Shown here: positions 29,006 through 38,569 of the stretch, in pieces
Layout of the letters: each line of letters starts with the position of its first letter
Position numbering within the stretch: position 1 is the stretch's first letter
Source of the DNA: Phyllobacterium trifolii
Lineage (GTDB): Bacteria; Pseudomonadota; Alphaproteobacteria; Rhizobiales; Rhizobiaceae
Assembly (NCBI RefSeq): GCF_014192095.1
Contig: NZ_JACHXN010000001.1
Coordinates: 1 to 64,000 of the forward strand
Direction of reading: 5' to 3'
DNA: 64,000 nucleotides
Position numbers and translations under genes: made by a program
The notes under the pieces: model-generated
The model's input: only the letters and a program-made list of their open reading frames with translations
Databases searched by the model: none
Told to the model about the DNA's origin: nothing

Positions 29006-29820
29006 ATGAATTCATCCCGTCCAGGCCCTGTCATTCTGATCGTTGCCACAGCGGTAGCACTGTTCCTGTTGATGCCATTGATTGCCGTTATTCCGGTGTC
29101 ATTCACACCCGCGCGCTTTCTCTCCATGCCCTCCGGCACACTGTCGCTGCGGCATTACCAGGCGTTGATAGATAATCCTGCCTGGGGCCAGAGCATCCTG
29201 CTCAGCCTGCGCATCGGCATCCTGTCGAGCGCGATAGCCACGGCGTTGGCAACCATGTTCGGGCTCGGCATCTGGATGTTCCAGCCACGCTTTTCGGCGC
29301 TGCTGATTGGCTTCGTGCTGTTGCCGCTGGTGGTGCCACCCGTCGTTTCAGCCATGACGTTGTATTTCCCCTGATGACAACGCTATCGAGTTTCAACAGC
29401 TGGATCGGCTACGACACGTGGCTGGGCGTGGCGCTTGCCCATGCCGTGATGATCACACCCTTTGCAGTAGTGCTCATCCTTGTCGCGCTCTATCAGGTCG
29501 ATCGTCGCATAGACCTTGCCGCAAGGGGGCTTGGCGCCAATCTGGCAACACGCGCCTTCAGGATCATCATCCCTAACATCAAGTTCGGCATTGCAACCGC
29601 AGCACTGTTGTCATTCGTGCTGTCGTGGGAAGAAATCGGCGTGACGCTATTCATTACCAGCGTCAATGCGATCACGCTGCCGCGTCTGATGTGGATGGGG
29701 CTACGCGACAACATCGATCCGGCCATCGCCGCGATCTCGGTCTTGCTGATCGTAATCACGGCAGTCATTCTCGCCCTCAGAATATTCATCGACCGGCGCA
29801 GGACGACAGATCCGCAATGA
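29006..29820 (+). pseudogene. ABC transporter permease (PotC-like), frameshifted
   Basis: The N-terminal part runs from ATG 29006 to TGA at 29372-29374 (122 residues, ending MTLYFP). The C-terminal part continues in another frame from ATG 29374 to 29820 (148 residues) and carries the EAA motif AARGLGANLATRAFRIIIPN. Together they would make one ordinary 270-residue permease. The break lies in a CCCC run, and one extra or two fewer bases restore the frame. The TGATG overlap could also allow reinitiation, giving a split permease. It could also be a sequencing error. Confidence 0.82.
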
Positions 29821-31181
29821 TCGCAGACGAGATTCTCAAGGAACTGCGCTTGATCGTCGGCTCCGGCGGTGTGAAGACCGGCGAAGCATTGAGCCTCGTT
29901 CACTCCGGTTCCGATGAACGCAATCTCGATGCCGCGGTGATGGTCACCCCTCGCAATACCGGAGAAGTCGCGTCGGTCTTACGCCTTTGCAACGAGCAAC
30001 GGATTGCCGTCGTACCACATGGCGGGCGCACCGGGTTGGTGGGTGGCGGTGTATCTGCGATTGGGGAAATCATCCTCTCCCTTGCTGCCCTTAACAAGAT
30101 CGAATCCCTTTCAGCAGACGGCGGAACTGCTGTCGTAGAAAGCGGCGTTACGCTGCTGTCGCTACAAGATGCAGCTGCAAAGGTAGACCTCGCAACCGGC
30201 ATCGATATTGCTGCACGCGGCAGTGCCACCATCGGCGGCATGATCTCGACCAATGCCGGTGGCATGGAGGCCTTTCGCCACGGTGTCATGCGTCATCGTG
30301 TTCTTGGCCTCGAAGTGGTGCTGCCTGATGGCAGGATCATGAGCGATATGGCGCAGGTGACGAAATCCAACGAGGGTTATGACCTGAAGCAGTTGTTCAT
30401 CGGAGCCGAGGGCACGCTCGGCATCATAACGCGGGCGGTCATCAGGTTAGCGCCCGCGGACGAATTCACAGCGACGGCACTCGTCGCCTGCCCCTCTGCA
30501 ACCGATGCGATTACTCTGTTCCGCAAGTTGCAACGGAGTCTTGATCTCCTTCGTGCGGAGTTCATGGCACGGGACTATTTCACCTTGGCATCGGCAAATC
30601 TCGGCCCTGCTTCCCTCCCTGCCTTTACCGAAGCGCCGGCATATCTCATCCTCGAAATTGACGCAGCGGATCAGCAGACGGCGCAATCAGCCCTTGAAGA
30701 AGCACTCGCCGAAGCCATCGAAGAAGGGCTTGTCGTCGATGCAATCCTCGCTCAGAGCGAGAAGGAGCGCACCGAAATCTGGAATATTCGTGAGGACAGC
30801 AGCGTGGTCGATCGCGTTCATCCGAACGGCTACTGGTTCGATATCTCGGTGCCATTGCAGGAACTTGAAATGTGGCTGACGCACTTCAACGAGGGCGTCG
30901 CCACGCTCGGACCGGACGTTCGGGGTTTTGCATTCGGGCATCTTGGCGATGGCAATTTGCATGTCGGCGTTGCGGGAGCGCCGGACAAGGATGCCGCCAA
31001 GGCGATCGTCTACGCCAATCTACGCGAATTAGGCGGATCGTTCTCGGCCGAGCACGGCATCGGCCTGGACAAACGGCAGGATCTGCATAGGTTTGTCGAT
31101 CCGGTGAAACTCGCTCTCATGCGCTCGATCAAGGCCATGCTCGATCCGAACGAAATCATGAATCCGGGCAAAGTACTCTGA
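29817..31181 (+). CDS. FAD-linked oxidase (GlcD / D-lactate dehydrogenase-like)
   Basis: This 454-residue flavoprotein has an FAD-binding type 4 domain (VVPHGGRTGLVGGGVSAIG near residue 62; ATIGGMISTNAGGMEAFRHG near 137) and a C-terminal cap with GHLGDGNLHVGV and the final EHGIGLDKR. It oxidises an alpha-hydroxy acid. ATG 29817 overlaps the permease stop as ATGA, so it belongs to the transport operon. A longer frame upstream overlaps the permease and is rejected. Confidence 0.9.
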   Translation: MIADEILKELRLIVGSGGVKTGEALSLVHSGSDERNLDAAVMVTPRNTGEVASVLRLCNEQRIAVVPHGGRTGLVGGGVSAIGEIILSLAALNKIESLSADGGTAVVESGVTLLSLQDAAAKVDLATGIDIAARGSATIGGMISTNAGGMEAFRHGVMRHRVLGLEVVLPDGRIMSDMAQVTKSNEGYDLKQLFIGAEGTLGIITRAVIRLAPADEFTATALVACPSATDAITLFRKLQRSLDLLRAEFMARDYFTLASANLGPASLPAFTEAPAYLILEIDAADQQTAQSALEEALAEAIEEGLVVDAILAQSEKERTEIWNIREDSSVVDRVHPNGYWFDISVPLQELEMWLTHFNEGVATLGPDVRGFAFGHLGDGNLHVGVAGAPDKDAAKAIVYANLRELGGSFSAEHGIGLDKRQDLHRFVDPVKLALMRSIKAMLDPNEIMNPGKVL

Positions 31182-31192
31182 ATGGCCCGCGC

Positions 31193-32644
31193 CTATGCTT
31201 GATGCCCGCTGATATCAGAGCCCGCGGTGGGCGAAAAGCGCCTGTTCCAGATCGTCGCGGTGAGCGAGATGGCCGTGACGACGAGAAACGCGACGGAAAA
31301 GTCGCCAAGCTTGGGGTCCGTGTGATCCTGCACAAGCATCGAGGTGCTCAGGGCCAGTGCGCCGACACAGATGCCGAGCGAAAGCATCAACTGCTGAAAG
31401 GTCGTGTAGAAGCTCGTTGCCGAACTCATCCGCTCGCGATCGATCTGGTCATAGGCGACAATATTGTAGGCGGTGAACTGGAACGACATAAAGAACCCGC
31501 AAAAGAACAGAATCGTGAAGATGAGCCAGATCGGCCAATCCGGACGGAAGAACGCACAAAGCGCGTAGCCGAGCGTTGAAATCCAGCCAATGACCGTCAG
31601 GCTGTTGCGGAAACCGTATCGTTTGAGGATTTTGCCGGCTGTCGCCTTCATCAGCATCGATCCAAGCGCCGTTGCAATCACGATGCCGCCGGCTGAAGCT
31701 GCTGAGAGGCCGAACTGCAGTTGCAGCATGAGCGGCAACAGGAATGGTTGTGCACCTTGCGTAATGCGGGTCAGCGAACCAGCCATGACCGACTCCTTGA
31801 AACTCGGAACCCGCATCAGGGAAAAATCGAGGATCGGCGACGGGTGGTTGCGCGCATGGCGCAGGTAGGCGGCACCGAAGACAAGTCCGATGGCGATGAG
31901 AAGAATGGACGTCCCCGCCTCGCCGCTTCGACTGGACATTTCGAATCCGAACAGCAGAGAACCGAGCGACACGCCGGAAAGAAACAGTCCGAAGGTGTCG
32001 AACTTGCCCTTCGATTCACCCTTGAATTCCTCGATGTATATCGAAACCAGGACGAACCCGAGAATGCCGATGGGAACATTGATGTAGAAAATCCAGCGCC
32101 AATCGAGATAGGTGACTATCAAGCCGCCAACTGGCGGTCCGAGTATCGGGCCTATAAGTGCGGGCACAAGCAGCCATGACATGGCCGCAACGAAGTCCTT
32201 GCGCTGGACGCTGCGCATAAGAACGAGACGCCCGACCGGCATCATCATGGCGCCGCCAAGCCCCTGGATCAGCCGGGCAAAAACCAGAAAAGTCAGGTTC
32301 GGCGCCTGGGCACAGAGAATCGAACCAAGCGTGAATACAGCAATCGCCGTGCGAAAAACCGTGCGGGAGCCAAAGCGATCTGCCACCCTGCCGCTGGCAG
32401 GAATGAAAATAGCCAGGCTCAGGAGATACGATGTCAGCGCGATACTCATTGATGGCGGGCTGACGCCGAAATCGCGCGCCATTGTCGGCAGCGCGGTCGC
32501 AAGGACTGTTGCGTCGAGTTGCTCCATGAACATGGCGCTGGCGATGATCAGGGCGATTAGACGAAAATTTGGAGCCGGTTTTTGAGTCGCCCCAATAGGA
32601 GCGCTTGGCTGGCCGGTGGCGACCTGACAAGTCTGGTCTGACAT
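31193..32644 (-). CDS. MFS drug-efflux transporter, DHA2 (EmrB/QacA) family
   Basis: A 483-residue protein with about 14 membrane segments. Motif C-like PALIGPILGPPVGG and motif D1 LDATVLATALPTMARDFG place it in the 14-TM DHA2 group. GRVADRFGSR is motif A. It would export toxic compounds by proton antiport. ATG 32644 is chosen; the frame is open to a GTG at 32707 that would add a non-conserved tail. It is convergent with the FAD oxidase gene. Confidence 0.88.
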   Translation of the reverse strand: MSDQTCQVATGQPSAPIGATQKPAPNFRLIALIIASAMFMEQLDATVLATALPTMARDFGVSPPSMSIALTSYLLSLAIFIPASGRVADRFGSRTVFRTAIAVFTLGSILCAQAPNLTFLVFARLIQGLGGAMMMPVGRLVLMRSVQRKDFVAAMSWLLVPALIGPILGPPVGGLIVTYLDWRWIFYINVPIGILGFVLVSIYIEEFKGESKGKFDTFGLFLSGVSLGSLLFGFEMSSRSGEAGTSILLIAIGLVFGAAYLRHARNHPSPILDFSLMRVPSFKESVMAGSLTRITQGAQPFLLPLMLQLQFGLSAASAGGIVIATALGSMLMKATAGKILKRYGFRNSLTVIGWISTLGYALCAFFRPDWPIWLIFTILFFCGFFMSFQFTAYNIVAYDQIDRERMSSATSFYTTFQQLMLSLGICVGALALSTSMLVQDHTDPKLGDFSVAFLVVTAISLTATIWNRRFSPTAGSDISGHQA

Positions 32645-33037
32645 CGCTGGAATAGCTCTCGATGGCACGGTTGGATCGAGATGGAGGCAACCGCAGATAG
32701 TAAGCACTTAGTGGGTTGGATGACCGGGATATAATCCTCGACACTGGTTATGGCCATATGCCTTTTCGCTTTTCTGCATGGCGCGACAAAAAAGCCTCAG
32801 GTTGAACTAAGCTCGTCGTCACAACCCCGAGTCCCCCCGGTTCGCGGGAAATTTTGCGTACGGATCTTTTCTGGTCTCTCATTTTAATCAGGCCCGGTGC
32901 CGGCAGGACGATAATTTTCAAAAATCTGCCATCCCCAAAATAATATGCCTCTCCATACACTACCAAATCAGTAGAGTATTGGTGTCAGGCAGCTATATGA
33001 GCTCTGCCGGCACGTTTTGATCAATGGGAGCGCACAA
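32645..33037. other. Divergent promoter region
   Basis: It separates the MFS gene (minus) from the redoxin gene (plus). No gene is visible. Both promoters should lie here; I cannot assign boxes with confidence. Confidence 0.35.
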
Positions 33038-33625
33038 ATGCCTAAGACAGAATCGAACGCCATTACGCTCGGCACCAAAGCCGCTGACTTCATTTTGGCG
33101 GATGCGGAAGGCAAGCTCTACGAGCTTTCGAGCTTCTCCGAAAAGCCCGCCCTGCTCGTAACGTTCATCTCCAACCGCTGTCCGTTCGTTGTGTTGCTGC
33201 GTGAAGCGCTGGCACAGTTTGCGCTCGAATATGCGCCGAAGGGATTGCAGATCGTCGCCATCAACAGCAATGACGCGAAGGCGCATCCGGAAGAAACGCT
33301 GGCACGCATCGGCGAAGAAGTCGCCAACTTCGGCTATTCATTTCCATATCTGAAGGACGAGTCACAGACTGTCGCCAAGGCCTATCGCGCCGCCTGCACG
33401 CCCGATCTGTTCCTTTTCGACGCGGAACGCCGCCTCGCCTATCACGGCCAGTTCGACGATGCGCGTCCCGGCAATGGAAAACCTGTAACGGGTGCGGATA
33501 TCAGAGCCGCGGTTGACGCTGTCCTCCTGGGCCAGAAGACGTCTGACAAGCAGGTCGCATCCATTGGTTGCAACATCAAATGGCTGGAAGGCAATGAGCC
33601 GTCCTCCCTTTCCCACGCTGCCTGA
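33038..33625 (+). CDS. Thioredoxin-like redoxin
   Basis: A 195-residue AhpC/TSA-type thioredoxin-fold protein. The active-site region is TFISNRCPFVVLLREAL, with a single peroxidatic-type cysteine and no CxxC. AACTPDLFLFD contains the conserved cis-proline loop. ATG 33038 has GGGAG seven bases upstream. It starts a seven-gene plus-strand run with a flavoprotein, ferredoxin and sulfonate-type importer, so it may reduce or protect sulfur intermediates. Confidence 0.87.
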   Translation: MPKTESNAITLGTKAADFILADAEGKLYELSSFSEKPALLVTFISNRCPFVVLLREALAQFALEYAPKGLQIVAINSNDAKAHPEETLARIGEEVANFGYSFPYLKDESQTVAKAYRAACTPDLFLFDAERRLAYHGQFDDARPGNGKPVTGADIRAAVDAVLLGQKTSDKQVASIGCNIKWLEGNEPSSLSHAA

Positions 33626-33689
33626 GAAGTCCGAAACAACCGTCAGACCCGGCAAGGGTTTGACGTTTTGGCCGATTACCGGAGAACGC

Positions 33690-35321
33690 ATGTCATCTGA
33701 TCGGGTAAAATCCACTGGCAATGACCCGCTGCATTTGCAGGCCGATGTGCTGGTGCTAGGCGGTGGTCCCTCCGGCGCATGGGCAGCGCTGGCTGCTGCG
33801 GAAGATGGAGCTCGTGTTGTCCTCGCTGACAAGGGCTATCTTGGCACGAGCGGCGCCACAGCTCCGTCCAACACCGGAACCTGGTGCGTACCGCCGGGTG
33901 AAAATCGTGGTCAGGCTGTCGAGCGGCGCTGGCAGCGTACCGGCGGCCTTGCCGATCAGCGCTGGATGCTGCGCTGTGTCGATCAGGCTTACGAGAATCT
34001 GGTGAAGCTCTCCGAATGGGGCTACCTGTTTCCGCACGAAGATGACGGCCGGCTCTATATCGCCAACCTTCGCGGCCCCGATTACATGCGCTTCATGCGG
34101 CGGCGGGTGCTGAAGGCCGGTGTCACCGTGCTTGACCACCACCCTGCCCTTGAACTTCTGTCGAATGGAGATGCGATCACAGGCGCTTCCGGCGTAGACC
34201 GGCAGCGCAACCGCGACTGGAGCGTCGAGGCAAAAGCCGTTGTCCTCGCAACCGGCGGCTGTGCCTTCCACGAGCGTATCCTCGGCGCAACCGGCCTCAC
34301 TGGGGATGGCTACCTGATGGCGGCGGAAGCCGGCGCGCATCTTTCCGGCATGGAGTTCACCGGGAAGTACACGCTCGCCCCGTATGAAACGTCGCTCAAC
34401 AAGGGTCTGCCCTACAGATGGGCCACGTTCTACCGCGAGGATGGATCACCCCTCCTCGACGCAAACGGCGAGCAAGTTTCCAACGGCATTGGCGAGCGCG
34501 AGAAGGATATTGCGAAGGCGCTGATAGACGGTCCGGTTTTTGCCCGCCTCGACCATGCCGAGCCCGCCTTGCAGGATTGGCTGCGCCGTGGTCAGCCCAA
34601 TTGCTTCGTGCCCCATGACCGTGCGGGTATCGATCCCTTCAAAGACCTGTTCCGCATCACATTGCGGGCCGAAGGCACGGTACGAGGCACCGGCGGCATC
34701 ATGCTCGCGACGGTCGATTGCGGAACGGGCGTTCCCGGGCTCTACGTCGCCGGCGACGCAGCCAGCCGCGAGAACATGACAGGTGCGGTGTCGGGCGGCG
34801 GCGCGGTCAATTCGTCCTGGGCTATCGCCAGCGGCTGGTGGTCAGGCAAAGGCGCTTCAACTTACGCGCGCAAATCAGCACGGAAAGCCTTCCGTTCCAT
34901 ATCGAAACCCCTGGGCGAAGCGGGCCTGCGACCGGCTGGAAACGCTCGTGCGGACCTGCGCACCGCTCAAATCATCGAAGCTGTTCGCGCCGAAGTCATC
35001 CCTCTCGAAAAGAATTATTTTCGCGACGGTACAACCTTGCACACCAGTAGCGAGCGGCTGGAGAGCCTGTGGAATGATGTGCGTCAACACCTCCACACCG
35101 AGGGTGTGGACCGCGTGCGCAGTCGCGAGGCCGCGTCGATCACGGCTTCGGCGCGGTGGTCGCTTGCTTCTGCGCTTGCCCGCAGTGAAAGCCGCGGCAT
35201 GCACCGTCGGGCAGACCGTCCCGGCAGCGACCCCGCATTTGCGCGGCGCATCCTCGTGAGCGGGGTTGACGCAGTCCGCATTGGCGAAGCGCAAATCAGT
35301 CGCGAGGGCATCGCGTCATGA
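33690..35321 (+). CDS. FAD-dependent oxidoreductase, AprA/FrdA-like
   Basis: This 543-residue flavoprotein starts with a Rossmann fold, VLVLGGGPSGAWAALAAAED. Later blocks are GGIMLATVDCGTGVPGLYVAG and AGDAASRENMTGAVSGGGAV. The fold is that of fumarate-reductase/APS-reductase alpha subunits. It overlaps the next gene (a 2[4Fe-4S] ferredoxin) by four bases as ATGA, so the two probably form one electron-transfer enzyme. ATG 33690 has GGAG five bases upstream; the longer frame upstream is a shadow. Reaction unknown. Confidence 0.85.
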   Translation: MSSDRVKSTGNDPLHLQADVLVLGGGPSGAWAALAAAEDGARVVLADKGYLGTSGATAPSNTGTWCVPPGENRGQAVERRWQRTGGLADQRWMLRCVDQAYENLVKLSEWGYLFPHEDDGRLYIANLRGPDYMRFMRRRVLKAGVTVLDHHPALELLSNGDAITGASGVDRQRNRDWSVEAKAVVLATGGCAFHERILGATGLTGDGYLMAAEAGAHLSGMEFTGKYTLAPYETSLNKGLPYRWATFYREDGSPLLDANGEQVSNGIGEREKDIAKALIDGPVFARLDHAEPALQDWLRRGQPNCFVPHDRAGIDPFKDLFRITLRAEGTVRGTGGIMLATVDCGTGVPGLYVAGDAASRENMTGAVSGGGAVNSSWAIASGWWSGKGASTYARKSARKAFRSISKPLGEAGLRPAGNARADLRTAQIIEAVRAEVIPLEKNYFRDGTTLHTSSERLESLWNDVRQHLHTEGVDRVRSREAASITASARWSLASALARSESRGMHRRADRPGSDPAFARRILVSGVDAVRIGEAQISREGIAS

Positions 35322-35647
35322 TTGAGATTGTCTCCGCAAGCCGTTGTATTGAATGCGATATCTGCGTCAAGGTTTGCCCCGCGAATGTATTCGACGCGGT
35401 GCCGGATTCGGCACCCATTATAGCGCGCCAAGACGATTGCCAGACCTGCTACCTCTGCGAAATCTATTGTCCCGTCGATGCGCTCTATGTCGCGCATCGC
35501 GCGGAAGGCCACTTTCCGATCACAGAAGCCGAAGTTGAGGAACGCAATCTGTTTGGCAGTTACGCGCGTGCGCTCGGCTGGAAACGCGGCAAGGCTGGCG
35601 GAACCGAACATGACCCGACGCATCGCATTCGCGTCGCGGCAGTTTGA
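35318..35647 (+). CDS. 2[4Fe-4S] ferredoxin (AprB-like)
   Basis: A 109-residue ferredoxin with two cluster motifs, CIECDICVKVCP and CQTCYLCEIYCP, followed by an acidic stretch and a basic tail. Its 4-bp overlap with the flavoprotein gene implies a fixed subunit ratio. It should pass electrons to or from the flavin partner, as AprB does for AprA, although it is shorter than true AprB. Confidence 0.92.
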   Translation: MIEIVSASRCIECDICVKVCPANVFDAVPDSAPIIARQDDCQTCYLCEIYCPVDALYVAHRAEGHFPITEAEVEERNLFGSYARALGWKRGKAGGTEHDPTHRIRVAAV

Positions 35648-35659
35648 AGGAGAATGCAG

Positions 35660-36496
35660 ATGGACCGAATTGTCGTCTCCGGCATCAGAAAAACCTTCCA
35701 GCTCAAGCCGGGTCAATATGTGACTGTCGACGGCGAGGAGACCGATCGCGTCACCGTCCTCGATGGCGTCGATCTGAACATCCGCAAGGGCGAGTTCATT
35801 ACGCTTGTTGGTCCGAGCGGCAGCGGCAAATCTGTTTTGCTCGATATCATCGGCGGGTTGACACAGGCGAGCAAGGGCATCGTGCAACTGGACGGCACCA
35901 CCATCACCAGGCCCGATCCCAAGACCGGTTATGTGTTCCAGCAATATGCGCTGTTTCCTTGGCGCACAGCCCTGTCGAACATCGAATATGCCCTGGAGGT
36001 GCGCGGCGTGCCAAAGCGCGAACGCAGCGACCGCGCGCGATATTTCCTCGCTCTGTTCGGACTGTCCGGTTTCGAGGATCGTTATCCCAATCAGCTTTCC
36101 GGTGGCATGCAGCAGCGTGTGGCCATTGCCCGCGCCTTGGCAAGCAATCCAGAAGTGCTGTTGATGGATGAACCATTCGCAGCGCTCGATGCGCAGACGC
36201 GCGAAATCCTGCAGAGCGAACTCCTGAAGATCTGGGAGAAGATCAACACGACCGTCATCTTTGTCACGCACTCCATCGATGAGGCGATTTATCTCGCCGA
36301 CCGCATCGTTGTGATGACTGCTCGTCCCGGCACGGTGAAGGAGATCATCGACATCGATCTGCCGCGCCCGCGCGATGGCGACATTCGATCCAGCACGGAG
36401 TTCAACGCACATCGCGCCCGCGTTTGGGAAGCACTGCGTGATGAAGTCAACAAGGCGCAAAAGGATTGGGCGTTGTCGCCTGCCTACGCCAACTAA
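35660..36496 (+). CDS. ABC transporter ATP-binding protein (SsuB/TauB-like)
   Basis: A 278-residue ATPase. Walker A is [12 protein letters not shown]-loop [11 protein letters not shown], signature [15 protein letters not shown], Walker [30 protein letters not shown] is typical of the nitrate/sulfonate/taurine subfamily. ATG 35660 has AAGGAG seven bases before it; an ATG at 35654 is too close to the site. It works with the next two genes. Confidence 0.92.
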   Translation: MDRIVVSGIRKTFQLKPGQYVTVDGEETDRVTVLDGVDLNIRKGEFITLVGPSGSGKSVLLDIIGGLTQASKGIVQLDGTTITRPDPKTGYVFQQYALFPWRTALSNIEYALEVRGVPKRERSDRARYFLALFGLSGFEDRYPNQLSGGMQQRVAIARALASNPEVLLMDEPFAALDAQTREILQSELLKIWEKINTTVIFVTHSIDEAIYLADRIVVMTARPGTVKEIIDIDLPRPRDGDIRSSTEFNAHRARVWEALRDEVNKAQKDWALSPAYAN

Positions 36497-36515
36497 AGAT
36501 CCAGGGAACGGAAAC

Positions 36516-37382
36516 ATGGCCTATATCAGTGAAAAACCAGGCATCGGCATCAGGTTGCCATCAATTGCAGCGTCCAGTGCTGCCCGGCCTGCCCGCAAGC
36601 ACAAGACGGCGCGCGGCGACGGCACATTCAGCTATGGCCTCCCATTGCTCATCCTGTTTTTCCTGTTGTGGGAAATCGCACCGCGGCTTGGATGGCTCAA
36701 CCCGATCTTCTTTCCCCCGCTCAGCGATGTCTGCCGCTCATGGATCGGCTTGGCAGAAAGCGGCGTCCTCGCTAAGCATATCGGCATCAGCCTGCAGCGG
36801 GCAGCGATCGGCTTTGGATTGGCGACGATTGTCGCTGTTCCGCTCGGGTTCCTGATGGGGCGTTATTCGCTTTTCGAAAAGATCTCCGATCTGCTCGTCC
36901 AAACGCTCCGCAATACATCGCAGTTTGCTCTGTTACCGGTCTTCATTCTGCTGCTCGGCATAGGCGAAGCCTCAAAGATCGCGATCACCTTCTATTCATC
37001 GGTATTTTTCCTGCTGGTGAACACGATCAGCGGCGTCAAGGCAGTCGATCCACTTTTGTTGAAAGCGGCCCGCTCGATGGGAACATCCGATCTCGATCTG
37101 TTCCGCAAAGTCATCCTCCCCGCGAGCATTCCATCCATCGTCGCGGGTGCGCGTCTCGCGGTGAAATCATCCATCTTCGCGGTTATCGGCGCCGAGATGC
37201 TCGCCGCCAAATCTGGGCTCGGCTACCTGATCCAGCAGTCGCAGCTGATGATGGAAACCGGCGATATGTATGCCGGTATTCTGACCATGACACTCATCGG
37301 CCTGATCGTGAACTATTTGCTGGTCTGGTTTGAGCGTTGGGCGACCTCGTGGAAGGGCCAATCCGACACTTCACCTCACTGA
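36516..37382 (+). CDS. ABC transporter permease (SsuC/TauC-like)
   Basis: A 288-residue permease with about six membrane segments and the EAA-type loop KAARSMGTSDLDLFRKVILP near residue 180. The N-terminal 35 residues are polar. ATG 36516 follows AGGGAACGG. It lies 19 bases after the ATPase gene. Confidence 0.91.
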   Translation: MAYISEKPGIGIRLPSIAASSAARPARKHKTARGDGTFSYGLPLLILFFLLWEIAPRLGWLNPIFFPPLSDVCRSWIGLAESGVLAKHIGISLQRAAIGFGLATIVAVPLGFLMGRYSLFEKISDLLVQTLRNTSQFALLPVFILLLGIGEASKIAITFYSSVFFLLVNTISGVKAVDPLLLKAARSMGTSDLDLFRKVILPASIPSIVAGARLAVKSSIFAVIGAEMLAAKSGLGYLIQQSQLMMETGDMYAGILTMTLIGLIVNYLLVWFERWATSWKGQSDTSPH

Positions 37383-37425
37383 GAATCTTCACTTCCTGCA
37401 AAAACGCCAACGAAGGAACCATAGT

Positions 37426-38454
37426 ATGACAATTTCAAATAACGGCGTTTTGCGCCGGACGCTGATAAAGACCATCGCCGTCTCGCTGATTGGTTTGACA
37501 AGCCTCACCCTGCCCGCCATCGCGCAGGAAAAGCCGGATGTCATACGCATCGGTAGTACCGCTCCTGGCCACCTGAAATTCATTCTCGCCCAGCATGATG
37601 GCTGGCTGGAAAAGGAATTTGCCAAGGACGGCATCAAGGTTGAGCTGGTGACCTTTACTGGCGGCGGCTCTGAGGCAACCACCGCCCTCGCCACTGGGGC
37701 TATCGAGGTTACCTACACCGGCAACAACCCTGCCCTGCGCGTCGCGGCATCGGGCGCCGATGTCAAGCTGATCGGCATTTCCAGTTTCGTCAAAACAGGC
37801 GGCTCGGCGATCATCGTTACGACGAACTCGCCATTGAAAACCGTCGCCGACTTGAAGGGCAAGAAGGTTGCATATCTCGCCGGTACGGTGCGTCACTCGA
37901 ATTTCAGCAAGGCGCTGAAAGGTGCCGGCTTGAAGACCGACGATGTGGAATCGCTCAGTCTGCCATTCGAGGCTTCGGGCCCTGCGCTATTGCGTGGTGA
38001 TATCGACGCAATCGTTGAGACAGACAGCACGGCGGCAAAACTCGTCGACACCGGCCAGGCGCGCATTCTTCTCGATGGATCGGAGCACCCCGAATGGGCC
38101 GTGCCGAACGTCATTTCAGTCAATGGCGCCTTTGCGGAAAAATATCCCGATCTGATCAAACGCCTGCTGAAGGTCGATATCCAGATTTCGCGCTGGGCCG
38201 ACGCGCACCCGGAAGACACGATCAAGATATTTGTCGACGAAACAAAGTCCTCGGAGAAATCCGTTCGCAAGACCTACAAGGACGGTGTGTTCTATCAGGA
38301 CCCGAAGATCACCGACGAAGCCCTCAATTCGCTCAAGGAAGAAGAGAAGTTCATGGCAGAGGCAAAGCTTCTGAAAGGAACGATCGATTACAGCAAATGG
38401 GTCGATACCAGCTATCTCGACGCTGCCTACAAGGAACTCGACGCCAATCAATAA
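37426..38454 (+). CDS. Sulfonate-type substrate-binding protein (SsuA-like)
   Basis: This 342-residue periplasmic binding protein has a signal peptide (TLIKTIAVSLIGLTSLTLPA, cleaved after AIAQ, near residue 36). The domain is of the SsuA/THI5/NMT1 type, with GSTAPGHLKFILAQHDGWL and TGGGSEATTALATGAIEV. It is the ligand receptor of the importer. AAGGA lies nine bases before ATG 37426. An aliphatic sulfonate or related organosulfur ligand is inferred from family. Confidence 0.9.
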   Translation: MTISNNGVLRRTLIKTIAVSLIGLTSLTLPAIAQEKPDVIRIGSTAPGHLKFILAQHDGWLEKEFAKDGIKVELVTFTGGGSEATTALATGAIEVTYTGNNPALRVAASGADVKLIGISSFVKTGGSAIIVTTNSPLKTVADLKGKKVAYLAGTVRHSNFSKALKGAGLKTDDVESLSLPFEASGPALLRGDIDAIVETDSTAAKLVDTGQARILLDGSEHPEWAVPNVISVNGAFAEKYPDLIKRLLKVDIQISRWADAHPEDTIKIFVDETKSSEKSVRKTYKDGVFYQDPKITDEALNSLKEEEKFMAEAKLLKGTIDYSKWVDTSYLDAAYKELDANQ

Positions 38455-38482
38455 TCCGCCAGCGACGTTGACAAATCCGGTT

Positions 38483-38507
38483 GCCGGGCCTGAATTGCGG
38501 GCCCGGC
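38483..38507 (+). terminator. Hairpin after the importer operon
   Basis: GCCGGGCC, a 9-base loop, GGCCCGGC. The arms are perfectly complementary, but only a short T-rich tail (ACTTTGAT) follows, so it may be a weak terminator between the importer and the MFS gene. Confidence 0.5.
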
Positions 38508-38569
38508 ACTTTGATATCTGGCCGCGCAGCTTCGCGGCCATCCCGCATGAAATGCACTGAGGTTATGAA

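Noticed and set aside
28123-29139. Long minus-strand open frame (338 codons)
   Set aside because: It is antisense to the PotB-like permease gene and has a composition rich in charged residues typical of a frame opposite a membrane protein, with no family match.
29625-29816. N-terminal extension of the FAD oxidase
   Set aside because: It overlaps the permease C-terminal half out of frame. The ATGA overlap at 29817 is the natural start.
33492-33689. N-terminal extension of the flavoprotein
   Set aside because: It overlaps the redoxin gene in another frame. The Rossmann start follows shortly after ATG 33690, which has GGAG.
35084-36517. Minus-strand open frame of 477 codons
   Set aside because: It is antisense to the flavoprotein end, ferredoxin and SsuB genes, all of which have clear motifs on the plus strand.
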